The notes under the pieces were generated by a model. It worked only from the letters and a program-made list of their open reading frames with translations, was not told the DNA's origin and did no database searches. This document shows, one piece after another, positions 16,110-23,853 of a stretch of 55,023 nucleotides of DNA. This DNA comes from Syntrophorhabdaceae bacterium. Lineage in GTDB: Bacteria > Desulfobacterota > Syntrophorhabdia > Syntrophorhabdales > Syntrophorhabdaceae. Location of the stretch: NCBI GenBank assembly GCA_017992765.1, contig JAGOOA010000008.1, positions 1 through 55,023 of the forward strand. Direction: 5' to 3'. The number at the start of each line of letters is the position of its first letter. Position 1 is the first letter of the stretch. A program made the translations under genes and the position numbers.

Positions 16110-16391
16110 TTACTCGAGCCCTACCACCATTGTTGCCGTATCTTCGAGCGCAACAGGATGCTGCGTTCTCTTTGCGCCTCTGCCTACATCAAGGTTAATC
16201 ACCTTGTCGAGCGGAACGCAGCCAAAGATTTCGATCAAGGCCATTTCCAGGCCATTTCCGTCGTGATAAAAGGCCGAATATATAGCATCTTTTTCTTTTC
16301 CGGGAAACGCTTCGATGACCCTGTTCTCAGCGGTACCGCAACCAAAGATCTCTATTAACATTTTCTCTTCTAAGTCCCATTTTTTTGCCAT
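16110..16391 (-). CDS. Unknown 93-aa protein with duplicated IEIFGC motif
   Basis: I do not recognise this family. The start is firm: AGGAGG lies 6 bp before the ATG. The protein contains an internal duplication, with MLIEIFGCGTAENRVI near the N-terminus and ALIEIFGCVPLDKVI in the second half, each with one Cys. No signal peptide or membrane segment is seen, so it is probably cytoplasmic. It sits behind a near-perfect sigma54 promoter, faces away from a sigma54 activator gene, and lies upstream of, and on the same strand as, the benzoyl-CoA reductase-like cluster. A role linked to that cluster is inference. Confidence 0.75.
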   Translation of the reverse strand: MAKKWDLEEKMLIEIFGCGTAENRVIEAFPGKEKDAIYSAFYHDGNGLEMALIEIFGCVPLDKVINLDVGRGAKRTQHPVALEDTATMVVGLE

Positions 16392-16498
16392 GACACCCTC
16401 CTATCAAGCAATTTTTTGATCTGTGAACCAAAAGCTTCTTTCATAGCATCTCATCCGGTTCTTTTTGAATACCATGCTTCGCATACCGATAATAGTAT

Positions 16499-16514
16499 AG
16501 CAAGGATCGTGCCA
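16499..16514 (-). promoter_or_regulatory. Sigma54 (RpoN) promoter of the 93-aa gene
   Basis: Minus strand TGGCAC (16509-16514), 5 bases, TTGCT (16499-16503). This matches the -24/-12 consensus TGGCAC-N5-TTGCW exactly. The transcript would begin near 16488, about 97 bases before the ATG at 16391. A sigma54-dependent activator is encoded divergently at 16909. Confidence 0.88.
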
Positions 16515-16540
16515 TGGTATTATCCCTTCTATAATCAATA

Positions 16541-16580
16541 TGTTACATAATTCCGTCAGTATTTTCTGCTTTATGTCACA
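16541..16580. promoter_or_regulatory. Candidate enhancer (inverted repeat) for the sigma54 promoter
   Basis: TGTTACATAA at 16541-16550 and TTATGTCACA at 16571-16580 are inverted with one mismatch. Their centres are 30 bp apart, about three helical turns. They lie roughly 30-65 bp upstream of the -24 element. This is a plausible activator-binding site, though closer than most upstream activating sequences. Confidence 0.45.
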
Positions 16581-16825
16581 GATTATATCTATTCTATTTC
16601 ACAGTTATCGGTGAGCCTACTCTCAGTTTCAGACTTTTGTAAACAAATATGCCAAGATATGGAAAGCGGCCCATGGCTGATAGCTCATTAGGCTCCATTG
16701 CTGATCGCTGACAGTTGACCGCTTAAGCGCTGTAGCGTAACGAGTTTGTTCGGGGAAAGGCCCGATGCCAATGCTTATTTTGGCGAAAGATCCGGATCGG
16801 TAGATAAAAAGGGATCGTTTCACTT

Positions 16826-16891
16826 CTGTTTTATTTAACAGAAATATGTTGCATATTCTAACGATAATATATAAACTGTTAATTATAACAG
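16826..16891. promoter_or_regulatory. Two CTGTT-N6-AACAG dyads before the activator gene
   Basis: The dyad occurs at 16826-16841 and 16876-16891, 50 bp apart. The second is flanked by extra symmetry (AACTGTTA and TAACAGTT). It lies 17 bp before the ATG of the sigma54 activator. This suggests autoregulation, or a distant enhancer for the divergent sigma54 promoter. The rest of the gap 16392-16908 holds a short run of 7-bp words near 16674-16714 and no gene. Confidence 0.5.
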
Positions 16892-16908
16892 TTAGGTCAG
16901 GTATTTGT

Positions 16909-18495
16909 ATGAAGGTAGATGAAAACCAGTTCTTCAGGGAGATCACGCTGCGCATCTGCGGAAGCCTTGACATCGAAAAGGCCCTCTGGAACTGCTACCT
17001 CTACATAGCCAATATTCTGCCCGCAGATGAGCTGATCCTTACCGTGTACGATCCCGGCGCCGGGACGCTCGACGTTGTTGCAACGGCGGACAACAGCGGC
17101 GGCACGGTCAGGGCAGACAAGGTTCCCATGCCCCCTGACCTGCAGAGGCAATTGGAGGACCCTTCCAAGTTTCCCCGCGTAAGGACATCGGATGATGTCT
17201 ATCGGGATACGATAGTGGGGCTTGTCGGCGAAAGGTACCATTGGCCTGATTCTTCGATCATCGTAGGACGTCTCATCGTAGAAGGCAGGTTCGTGGGCTC
17301 CTTCATTGTACGTGCCAACGGAAAAAAAAGGTACACCGCAGACGATGCGAAGCTGTGGTCGCTTATCAACGAGCCCGCCGCCGTTGCCCTTGCCAACAGC
17401 CTGCGCTATCAGGAATTGATAAAGCTCAAGGAGCTCCTGGCAGACGACAGCCATTATTTTCAGAACGAGCTGCGCCGGGGCTTCAGCGAGGAGATCGTGG
17501 GCGCCGAATTTGGCCTTAAGGCGGTCATGGAGCAGGTCTTTAAGGTAGCGCCCCTGTCGAGCCCGGTCCTGCTTGAAGGAGAAACGGGAACCGGCAAGGA
17601 GCTGATCGCCAACGCGATCCACAATTTCTCACCGAGAAACAATGAGCCGCTCATCAAGGTCAACTGCGGCGCCATCCCTGACTCTCTCATCGACAGCGAG
17701 CTTTTCGGGCACGAAAAGGGCGCTTTTACCGGCGCCACCTCCCAGCAAAGGGGCCGGTTCGAGCGCGCCCACAGGGGGACCATCTTTCTCGACGAGGTAT
17801 GCGAGCTCCCGCACCATGCCCAGGTCCGCCTCCTGCGCGTCCTCCAGGAAAAAGAGATCGAGCGCGTCGGCGGCGCGCAGCCGGTAAAGGTCGATCTGCG
17901 GATCATTTCGGCCACGAACAAAGACCTCCGCGGGCTCGTGGAAGAGAAAAAGTTCAGGGACGATCTCTACTATCGCCTTTGCGTTGTCCCGATCCGCATA
18001 CCGCCGCTGAGAGAGAGGAAGGTCGACATCCCCGCCCTCGTTGAGTATTTCATGCGCAGAAAGGCGAAAGAGATAGGGCTCCATTTTATACCAAGGCTCG
18101 TTCCGGGCGCGATGGAAAGGCTCGTGGAATATGACTGGCCGGGCAATGTAAGGGAATTAAGCAACGCCGTTGAACGGGCCATTGTCATCCACAGGGGCGA
18201 GACCCTCGGCTTCGAGGATATTGTCGGCATCAAGCCGGTGAAAGATGAACCGGACGGTTATTGCGGCCCGGGGACAACAGATCTCAGTATGAAAAATATC
18301 GAGGTCCAGCATATTATGCGCGCGCTCGAAATGGCGGGTGGAAGCGTCGAGGGGCCAAAGGGCGCTGCCGCCATCCTCCGCTTGAACCCGGGGACATTGC
18401 GCAGCAAGATGAGAAAGCTGGGCATTCCGTTCGGCAGGAAGGCAAAGGCATTGTATTCGGGAACGCAAGAGGCCGGCCTGGATGAAAGAAGATGA
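16909..18495 (+). CDS. Sigma54-dependent transcriptional activator (GAF-AAA+-HTH)
   Basis: About 528 aa from the ATG at 16909; an upstream start would add a hydrophobic, repeat-like leader. The N-terminus (about 8-170) looks like a GAF-type sensor. The AAA+ domain has Walker A GETGTGK (224-230), the sigma54-contact loop GAFTGA (271-276) and Walker B TIFLDE (291-296). A Fis-type helix-turn-helix tail (GAAAILRLNPGTLRSKMRKLGI) ends it. It is not a two-component receiver protein. It is divergent from the sigma54-driven 93-aa gene and overlaps the next gene by 4 bp. It probably senses a small ligand and switches on its neighbour and perhaps the reductase cluster. Confidence 0.93.
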   Translation: MKVDENQFFREITLRICGSLDIEKALWNCYLYIANILPADELILTVYDPGAGTLDVVATADNSGGTVRADKVPMPPDLQRQLEDPSKFPRVRTSDDVYRDTIVGLVGERYHWPDSSIIVGRLIVEGRFVGSFIVRANGKKRYTADDAKLWSLINEPAAVALANSLRYQELIKLKELLADDSHYFQNELRRGFSEEIVGAEFGLKAVMEQVFKVAPLSSPVLLEGETGTGKELIANAIHNFSPRNNEPLIKVNCGAIPDSLIDSELFGHEKGAFTGATSQQRGRFERAHRGTIFLDEVCELPHHAQVRLLRVLQEKEIERVGGAQPVKVDLRIISATNKDLRGLVEEKKFRDDLYYRLCVVPIRIPPLRERKVDIPALVEYFMRRKAKEIGLHFIPRLVPGAMERLVEYDWPGNVRELSNAVERAIVIHRGETLGFEDIVGIKPVKDEPDGYCGPGTTDLSMKNIEVQHIMRALEMAGGSVEGPKGAAAILRLNPGTLRSKMRKLGIPFGRKAKALYSGTQEAGLDERR

Positions 18496-19997
18496 GAAAG
18501 GTAAATAAAATAAAAAAATCATCCATCGCAAAAGCAACGGAGAGTTGTCGGGAGCTGGAGAGAAGCATGTCGGAACTTGAGCGCCAGATCACCGAACGGC
18601 AGCACGCAGAAGAAGCGCTGCACCAGAGCGAGGCCAAATATCGCAGCATCTTTGAGAATGCCGTGGAGGGCATCTTTCAGAGCACGCCGGACAGCCAGCT
18701 GATCGCTGTCAATCCGGCCATGGCCCGCATCTTCGGCTTTGCGTCGCCGGAGGAAATGGTTCGCGAGGTCACCAACATAGGCCGGCAGCTCTACATCAAT
18801 TACGAGAACAGGAACAGGTTCGAGAAGCTACTCGCTGAACACGGGACCGTAAGGGGATTTGAATCGCAATTCTACAGAAAAGACGGCTCCGCGCTGTGGG
18901 GCTCGCTGAACGTCCGGGCGGTCAGGGACGAGGCGGGCAATATCCTTTATTACGAGGGCATGCTGGAAGATATCACGGCGCGCAAAAGAGCGGAAGAAGA
19001 TCTGAAAAAATCAGAAGAAAAGTACCGTAACATCTTTGACAACGCCTCTGAAGGCATATTTCAGGTCACTCCGGACGGGAGGTACCTGAGCGTCAATCCT
19101 ACGCTTGCGAAGATCCACGGCTACGACTCCCCCGAGGAAATGGTCCTGACGGTAACCGACATTGCCCACCAGCTCTACGTTGACCCGAGCCGCCGCGCTG
19201 AGCTCAGGCGGCTCCTCGAAGAAAAGGGGTTCGTGAAGGACTTCGAGATCATGATGAGGAAAAAGGACAGAGGGCTGCAGTGGGTGTCCGTCACCTCTCA
19301 CACGGTGAAGGATGCAAACGGCGGGATCCTCTATTATGAGGGCATGCTCCAGGACATCACCGCCCGCAAGTTCGCCGCCGAAGAGCTTGGGAACCTTCGA
19401 AAATCGCTGGCAGGGCTGCTATCGGCGATGTCGTCGATGATCGAAATGAGGGACCCCGGCATAACCGGCCACCAGAAAAGGGTATCGGAGATAGCCTCCG
19501 CCATAGCCGATGAGATGGGGTTGGCCCACGATACGATCGAGCATATAAGGGTTGCGGGGATCATTCACGACGTCGGCAAGATATCCGTTCCGGCTGAGAT
19601 CCTGAGCAAACCGGCAGGGCTCACCGAAATGGAGTACGGCCTCGTCAAGACCCACCCCCAGGCGGGATACGACATGCTGAAAGATGCCGGGCTGCCCCAC
19701 CCTGTTGCGGAGATGGTCCTGCAGCACCATGAGAGGCTCGATGGCTCCGGGTACCCCCGGGGGCTGAAAGGGCCCGACATCCTCCTGGAGGCGCGGATCC
19801 TCGCGGTTGCCGACGTGGCAGAGGCGATAGTCTCTCCCCGCCCGTATAGGCCTGCCCGCAGCCAGGATGCAGCCGTTGATGAGATCACAAGAAATAAAGG
19901 CATCCTGTACGATCCGGAAGCGGCCGACATATTCGTCAGGCTCTTCAGGGACAAAAACTCCCGATCCGGATATGCTATGATTATGCGAGGGAGGTAA
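18492..19997 (+). CDS. PAS-PAS-HD-GYP protein (putative c-di-GMP phosphodiesterase)
   Basis: A 501-aa protein with a short coiled coil (about 20-48), two similar PAS domains (about 49-165 and 178-292) and a C-terminal HD-GYP domain (about 305-490). The catalytic residues HD (359-360) and HHERLDGSGYP (412-422) are present, so it should degrade cyclic-di-GMP. No membrane segment is seen. The two PAS domains share the phrases ILYYEGML and DITARK, suggesting recent duplication. Its start overlaps the sigma54 activator stop by 4 bp, so the two regulators are co-expressed. Confidence 0.93.
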   Translation: MRKVNKIKKSSIAKATESCRELERSMSELERQITERQHAEEALHQSEAKYRSIFENAVEGIFQSTPDSQLIAVNPAMARIFGFASPEEMVREVTNIGRQLYINYENRNRFEKLLAEHGTVRGFESQFYRKDGSALWGSLNVRAVRDEAGNILYYEGMLEDITARKRAEEDLKKSEEKYRNIFDNASEGIFQVTPDGRYLSVNPTLAKIHGYDSPEEMVLTVTDIAHQLYVDPSRRAELRRLLEEKGFVKDFEIMMRKKDRGLQWVSVTSHTVKDANGGILYYEGMLQDITARKFAAEELGNLRKSLAGLLSAMSSMIEMRDPGITGHQKRVSEIASAIADEMGLAHDTIEHIRVAGIIHDVGKISVPAEILSKPAGLTEMEYGLVKTHPQAGYDMLKDAGLPHPVAEMVLQHHERLDGSGYPRGLKGPDILLEARILAVADVAEAIVSPRPYRPARSQDAAVDEITRNKGILYDPEAADIFVRLFRDKNSRSGYAMIMRGR

Positions 19998-20010
19998 AGA
20001 TCAAGGCACA

Positions 20011-20613
20011 ATGAACACGTTGAGCTTCTTTGTAAGCGTCTGGTTAAAGTTCTTCTTTCTGTTCACCCCATTTTTTGCCCTGTCAATGTTCTTGAGCATG
20101 ACAAAGGGCCATAGCGAACCCCAGCGCCGCAAGTTGGTATTTCAGATCAGCGGCGCAGCAGGCATCTTTTGCCTGGCGCTCTTTTTCTTCGGCGATATAA
20201 TCTTCTCGCTGTTCGGCATTACGCTGGATGCCTTCCGCATCGGTGCAGGGGCCCTCCTGTTCCTGTCGGCGGTAAGCCTGGTTCAAACAAACCTGTCAAC
20301 ATCAAGGCCGGCGCCGGAAGAGGATATCACCGTTGTGCCAATGGCTATGCCCATTATCGTCGGGCCTGCGACTACCGGCACCCTGCTTGTGCTTGGAGCC
20401 GAAATATCAGACGCATTTTTCAAAGGCCTCGGGTGCGCCGCACTGCTCCTTGCCGTTGCCTGCGTCGGCACGATCTTGCTGATGGCGTCGTTCATTGAGC
20501 GGGTAGTCGGAAGAAGGGGGATCAATATCCTAAGCAAAGTGACCGGGCTTATTCTCTCTGCCCTTGCGGCCCAGATGATCCTCGTCGGGGTCAAGCACTT
20601 CTTCTCGCTGTAA
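20011..20613 (+). CDS. MarC-family integral membrane protein
   Basis: A 200-aa protein with about six membrane helices. The mid region AMPIIVGPATTG is characteristic of the MarC/UPF0056 family. It resides in the inner membrane. Its function is not established; the old link to multiple antibiotic resistance has not held up. It starts 13 bp after the HD-GYP gene and 18 bp before the MFS gene, so it could share their transcript. Confidence 0.9.
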   Translation: MNTLSFFVSVWLKFFFLFTPFFALSMFLSMTKGHSEPQRRKLVFQISGAAGIFCLALFFFGDIIFSLFGITLDAFRIGAGALLFLSAVSLVQTNLSTSRPAPEEDITVVPMAMPIIVGPATTGTLLVLGAEISDAFFKGLGCAALLLAVACVGTILLMASFIERVVGRRGINILSKVTGLILSALAAQMILVGVKHFFSL

Positions 20614-20631
20614 GGGGAATATGGGGTCAGA

Positions 20632-21810
20632 ATGAATAATACGACAGGCAGGCCCGCAACCCTTATATCAAAAGAATTTATTGTGCTCAACGGCATCTTC
20701 TTCATCGCCGCCTGCACCACAGCCGCCTTCTTCCAGTTCCAGCAGTACCTCCAGAAGCTCGGCATCGACCCGGCGTGGGCGGGATTTATCATCGGCGCTG
20801 ATTCGCTGGCCTGTTTTTTCATCCAGCCCGTTTTGAGCCCCTTCCTCCACGGGGGCAACGCGCGAAGGTGGATGCTCATCGGCACCTCAGGCATGATCGC
20901 CGCCCTCTTTCTCTACCGTGCCGCCACGACCATCCCTGCGCTTATCTGCGTCCGCATGCTCCACGGGGCTGCCTTTGTCTCGCTGGTCACAGCGCTGGTA
21001 GCAATGATCGTCGACTTCATCCCGCCTGAAAAAAGCGGCCAGGGGTTCGGCTTCCTTTCGCTCATCAGGCTTCTGCCTTATGCCGCGGTCCCTCCTCTCG
21101 TCAGCTTCCTTGACAGGGAATCGCGCGACCTTCCTTCGGTCCTTACCTGCGCAGCGCTCATCATGTTCCTCCCGCTGGTACTTATCCTATTCCTGCAGGC
21201 ATCGCCCCCCGCCGTTCATAAAGGCGCGGACAGGCCGCAACGGATCAATTTCCAGGAGGTCAAAGAAGACCTGAAAGACAGAAATGTTTTTATCCTTCTC
21301 GCGGTAAACCTTCTTCTTTATACCAGCTACACCATCGTCTTCTTTTTTCTCAAAGGTTTCGGCGCCCGTGTCGGCGTCGGCAATCCCGGCTTCTTCTTCA
21401 CCATAGCGACCGTAACGATGATCATCATCAGGCTTGGAGGGGCGGCTTTCTTCGACAGGGTGAACAAGGCAAGGACCGCGGCGCTTTCGCTTGCAGGCCT
21501 TGGGCTCTGCAATATAGGCCTTGGGCACACGGAGGGTGAAATCCTTTTCCTTGTCTTATCAGTTCTTTTTGGCGTCGGCTGGGGAATCGTTATGCCGATC
21601 CTCACCGCCCTCATGTTCGACGTATCGCTTCCCCGTTTTCGGGGCCTTAACATTAATCTATCCCTCGTTATGCTCCAGGCCGGGTTCTTCTTCGGGCCCT
21701 TTCTCGGCGGGCTCGTACTCGCTCATTACGGATATGTGACGCTCTTTTACTGCTGCGCCCTTTTGAGCTTCCTGTCCGCCGTTCTGACGTGGAAGGTGGA
21801 GACGAAATAG
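20632..21810 (+). CDS. MFS transporter
   Basis: A 392-aa protein with about 12 hydrophobic segments in two halves, split by a basic cytoplasmic loop near residues 190-210. The pattern and length fit drug/proton antiporter-like MFS proteins. The substrate cannot be told. It closely follows marC. Downstream, 21811-22014 is filled with repeat arrays, which probably mark the end of the transcription unit. Confidence 0.9.
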   Translation: MNNTTGRPATLISKEFIVLNGIFFIAACTTAAFFQFQQYLQKLGIDPAWAGFIIGADSLACFFIQPVLSPFLHGGNARRWMLIGTSGMIAALFLYRAATTIPALICVRMLHGAAFVSLVTALVAMIVDFIPPEKSGQGFGFLSLIRLLPYAAVPPLVSFLDRESRDLPSVLTCAALIMFLPLVLILFLQASPPAVHKGADRPQRINFQEVKEDLKDRNVFILLAVNLLLYTSYTIVFFFLKGFGARVGVGNPGFFFTIATVTMIIIRLGGAAFFDRVNKARTAALSLAGLGLCNIGLGHTEGEILFLVLSVLFGVGWGIVMPILTALMFDVSLPRFRGLNINLSLVMLQAGFFFGPFLGGLVLAHYGYVTLFYCCALLSFLSAVLTWKVETK

Positions 21811-21820
21811 AAACGTGATT

Positions 21821-21996
21821 CTGGATACCGGATACTCGATACTGGATGAGAAAGGCGGCACATAGATCATGACTCACAGTATATCGTATATCGTACTTCG
21901 TATATCGAAGTGCCGAACGAATTCAATGATGGTCATAAACTGTGAGAAAATAAACCGGAAGTTGCGATATACTATATACGACATACGATATACGCG
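21821..21996. repeat. 7-bp word arrays (E and C families), inverted C pair
   Basis: 21821-21848 is four 7-bp words of the ctggata/ctcgata type. 21878-21910 is words of the cgtatat type, and 21964-21996 is the inverted counterpart (cgatata/acgacat type). The two C arrays form the arms of a large imperfect palindrome with a loop of about 50 bp. No gene is seen in the gap. Confidence 0.85.
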
Positions 21997-22014
21997 TCAA
22001 GGAAGGAGCATATA

Positions 22015-23013
22015 ATGGACCAGGGACCATACATAGTTGACATCTTCCGCCACGGTGATGCAGAGGGCGTAGCGCAGCTATTCAGAACCGTGTACGGGGA
22101 AGGCTATCCCGCAAAGCACGTCTACCATCCCGACCAGCTTATTGCCGCCTTTGAAAAAAAAGAGAATATCCCCGTTGTCGCCCGTACGCCGGAAGGGAAG
22201 ATCATCGGTTATGTGGCGCTCTTTACATCAACGCCGAACCCGAAGCTCTACGAGGCGGGCCAGGGCCTGGTCCTGCCCGAATACAGGGGTTCCGGGGTCT
22301 CCTCGGCGATAACGAGCCATGTCTATGAAATAGTGGGCAAGCAATTTGCTACGGATGGCGTATTCGGGGAACCTGTCTGCAATCATGTCTATATGCAGAA
22401 GACCTGCATAGCCCTTCAATGCATCGAGACCGCGATCGAAGTCGACCTTATGCCGGCAGAGTCATATACCAAAGAAGGGAGTGCATCAGGAAGGGTTGCC
22501 GTGCTCGGTACATTCAGGATACACAGACCGCTATTGTCTGCCGCCCACATACCTGAGATATATCAAGAACAGTCAAGGTACATCTATGACGGGCTCAACG
22601 ACCCGAGGACCCTGATCGCGTCCGCCGGCAAGACCCCCCATGCGCTGAAAACGGAAATATCATGCCAAACCTTCGATTTCGCAAAGGTTGCAAGGTTGTC
22701 CTTCCTGCAAACGGGCCGCGATCTTGAAAATGCACTGAATACGCTTGAGAAAGATCTTTCCGCCCGCAATATTACCGTGATACAGGCGTGGCTGAAACTG
22801 GGCGAGCCCTGGGTCGGCGAGGCCGCAGCGCTGCTCAGAAAAAGGGGGTACTTTTTCGGCGGCATCCTCCCCAGGTGGTTCGGGGAAGACGGGATGCTCA
22901 TGCAGAAGGTCATGGCACGGCCGAACTGGGATGGGATCATGCTCTATACTGACCGGGCAAAGCAGATACTGGAGTTTGTGCACAACGATTGGGCGGATAT
23001 TGACAGGCAATAG
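22015..23013 (+). CDS. GNAT-type N-acetyltransferase-like protein
   Basis: A 332-aa protein with an N-terminal GNAT domain (about 8-150). The acetyl-CoA loop is LVLPEYRGSGVSSAI. The C-terminal half (about 180-330) is a second, less familiar domain that may be a degenerate GNAT fold. It begins the run GNAT-STAS-kinase-TolC, with a strong AGGAAGGAG site before the ATG. The substrate is unknown. Its position next to a partner-switching pair suggests a regulatory or stress-response role; this is inference. Confidence 0.78.
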   Translation: MDQGPYIVDIFRHGDAEGVAQLFRTVYGEGYPAKHVYHPDQLIAAFEKKENIPVVARTPEGKIIGYVALFTSTPNPKLYEAGQGLVLPEYRGSGVSSAITSHVYEIVGKQFATDGVFGEPVCNHVYMQKTCIALQCIETAIEVDLMPAESYTKEGSASGRVAVLGTFRIHRPLLSAAHIPEIYQEQSRYIYDGLNDPRTLIASAGKTPHALKTEISCQTFDFAKVARLSFLQTGRDLENALNTLEKDLSARNITVIQAWLKLGEPWVGEAAALLRKRGYFFGGILPRWFGEDGMLMQKVMARPNWDGIMLYTDRAKQILEFVHNDWADIDRQ

Positions 23014-23084
23014 CATTGCACTAATTTCATTGATTTTTTTAGGCCTTACCTTTAAAATGCATAAAAACTCATGAAGGAGCCGAC

Positions 23085-23417
23085 ATGGAGATAACCACCC
23101 GTCAGGAAAAGGACGCAACGGTTGTTATGGTTCAGGGAAGGATAGACGCAGTCACTGCCCCTGAATTCGAGAACCATCTCTCAAGTCTTATTGAAAAGGG
23201 CGGCCGGAGATTTATCATCAACCTCGGCGCGCTGGAGTATATCAGCAGCGCCGGCCTCCGCAGCATCCTTGCCACGGCAAAGAGATTAAAAACCGAACAG
23301 GGCGATATCAGGTTTTCGGGACTCCAGGGTCCTGTTGAAGAGGTGTTTAAGATATCCGGTTTTTATTCGATCTTCAAGATATTTGATTCAGACGCATCGG
23401 CCATCAACGACGTGTAA
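23085..23417 (+). CDS. STAS-domain anti-sigma factor antagonist
   Basis: A 110-aa single STAS domain with the phosphorylation-site loop YISSAGLR (Ser54/Ser55). Proteins of this type (SpoIIAA/RsbV) release a target by binding an anti-sigma or switch kinase when unphosphorylated. The kinase-like partner follows after 4 bp. AAGGAG lies upstream of the ATG. The SpoIIE-type phosphatase at 31050 could be the enzyme that reactivates it, although the two loci are 8 kb apart. Confidence 0.92.
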   Translation: MEITTRQEKDATVVMVQGRIDAVTAPEFENHLSSLIEKGGRRFIINLGALEYISSAGLRSILATAKRLKTEQGDIRFSGLQGPVEEVFKISGFYSIFKIFDSDASAINDV

Positions 23418-23421
23418 TATT

Positions 23422-23841
23422 GTGGAAGTCCTGTCAACAATAAGAGTTCCCGCAAAGCTTGACCATCTCCATGCGTTGATCGATATGGTGAGCAATTGCG
23501 CGAAAGAACAGGGTTTGGGGGAAAAGCGCATCAATGAGATAGAGATAGCCGCCGAAGAAGCCCTCGTCAACATCTTTCATTACGCTTACCAGGGGCAGGA
23601 AGGAGACGTGGAGATCTCGTGCAGGGTTGAGCGCGGCAGAACATTCATAATTGAGATCATTGACTCCGGAATGCCTTTCGACCCTTTTTCGGTCTCGGAA
23701 CCAGACACGACCCTGGATGTCGCTGAGCGGCAGATCGGCGGAATAGGCGTCTTCCTCATAAAAAAACTGATGGACGAAGTGACGTACCAAAGGGATAACA
23801 ATAAGAACATATTGAAATTGGCCGTTAATCTCAAAACATAA
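23422..23841 (+). CDS. RsbW-like anti-sigma regulatory kinase (HATPase)
   Basis: About 139 aa from the GTG at 23422. The frame stays open upstream, but that part overlaps the STAS gene. It has the GHKL ATPase N-box (EIAAEEALVNIFHYAY), DSGMPFDP and the G-rich box GGIGVFLIKKLMDEV. These kinases phosphorylate a STAS partner and bind a sigma factor or other output. No sigma factor gene lies nearby, so the output could be something else, including the efflux genes that follow 12 bp later. Confidence 0.88.
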   Translation: MEVLSTIRVPAKLDHLHALIDMVSNCAKEQGLGEKRINEIEIAAEEALVNIFHYAYQGQEGDVEISCRVERGRTFIIEIIDSGMPFDPFSVSEPDTTLDVAERQIGGIGVFLIKKLMDEVTYQRDNNKNILKLAVNLKT

Positions 23842-23853
23842 AGGGATGATACA

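Noticed and set aside
16751-16800. Possible c-di-GMP riboswitch before the sigma54 activator
   Set aside because: The GAAAG-containing stretch drew attention because an HD-GYP gene follows, but the conserved GEMM core could not be matched.
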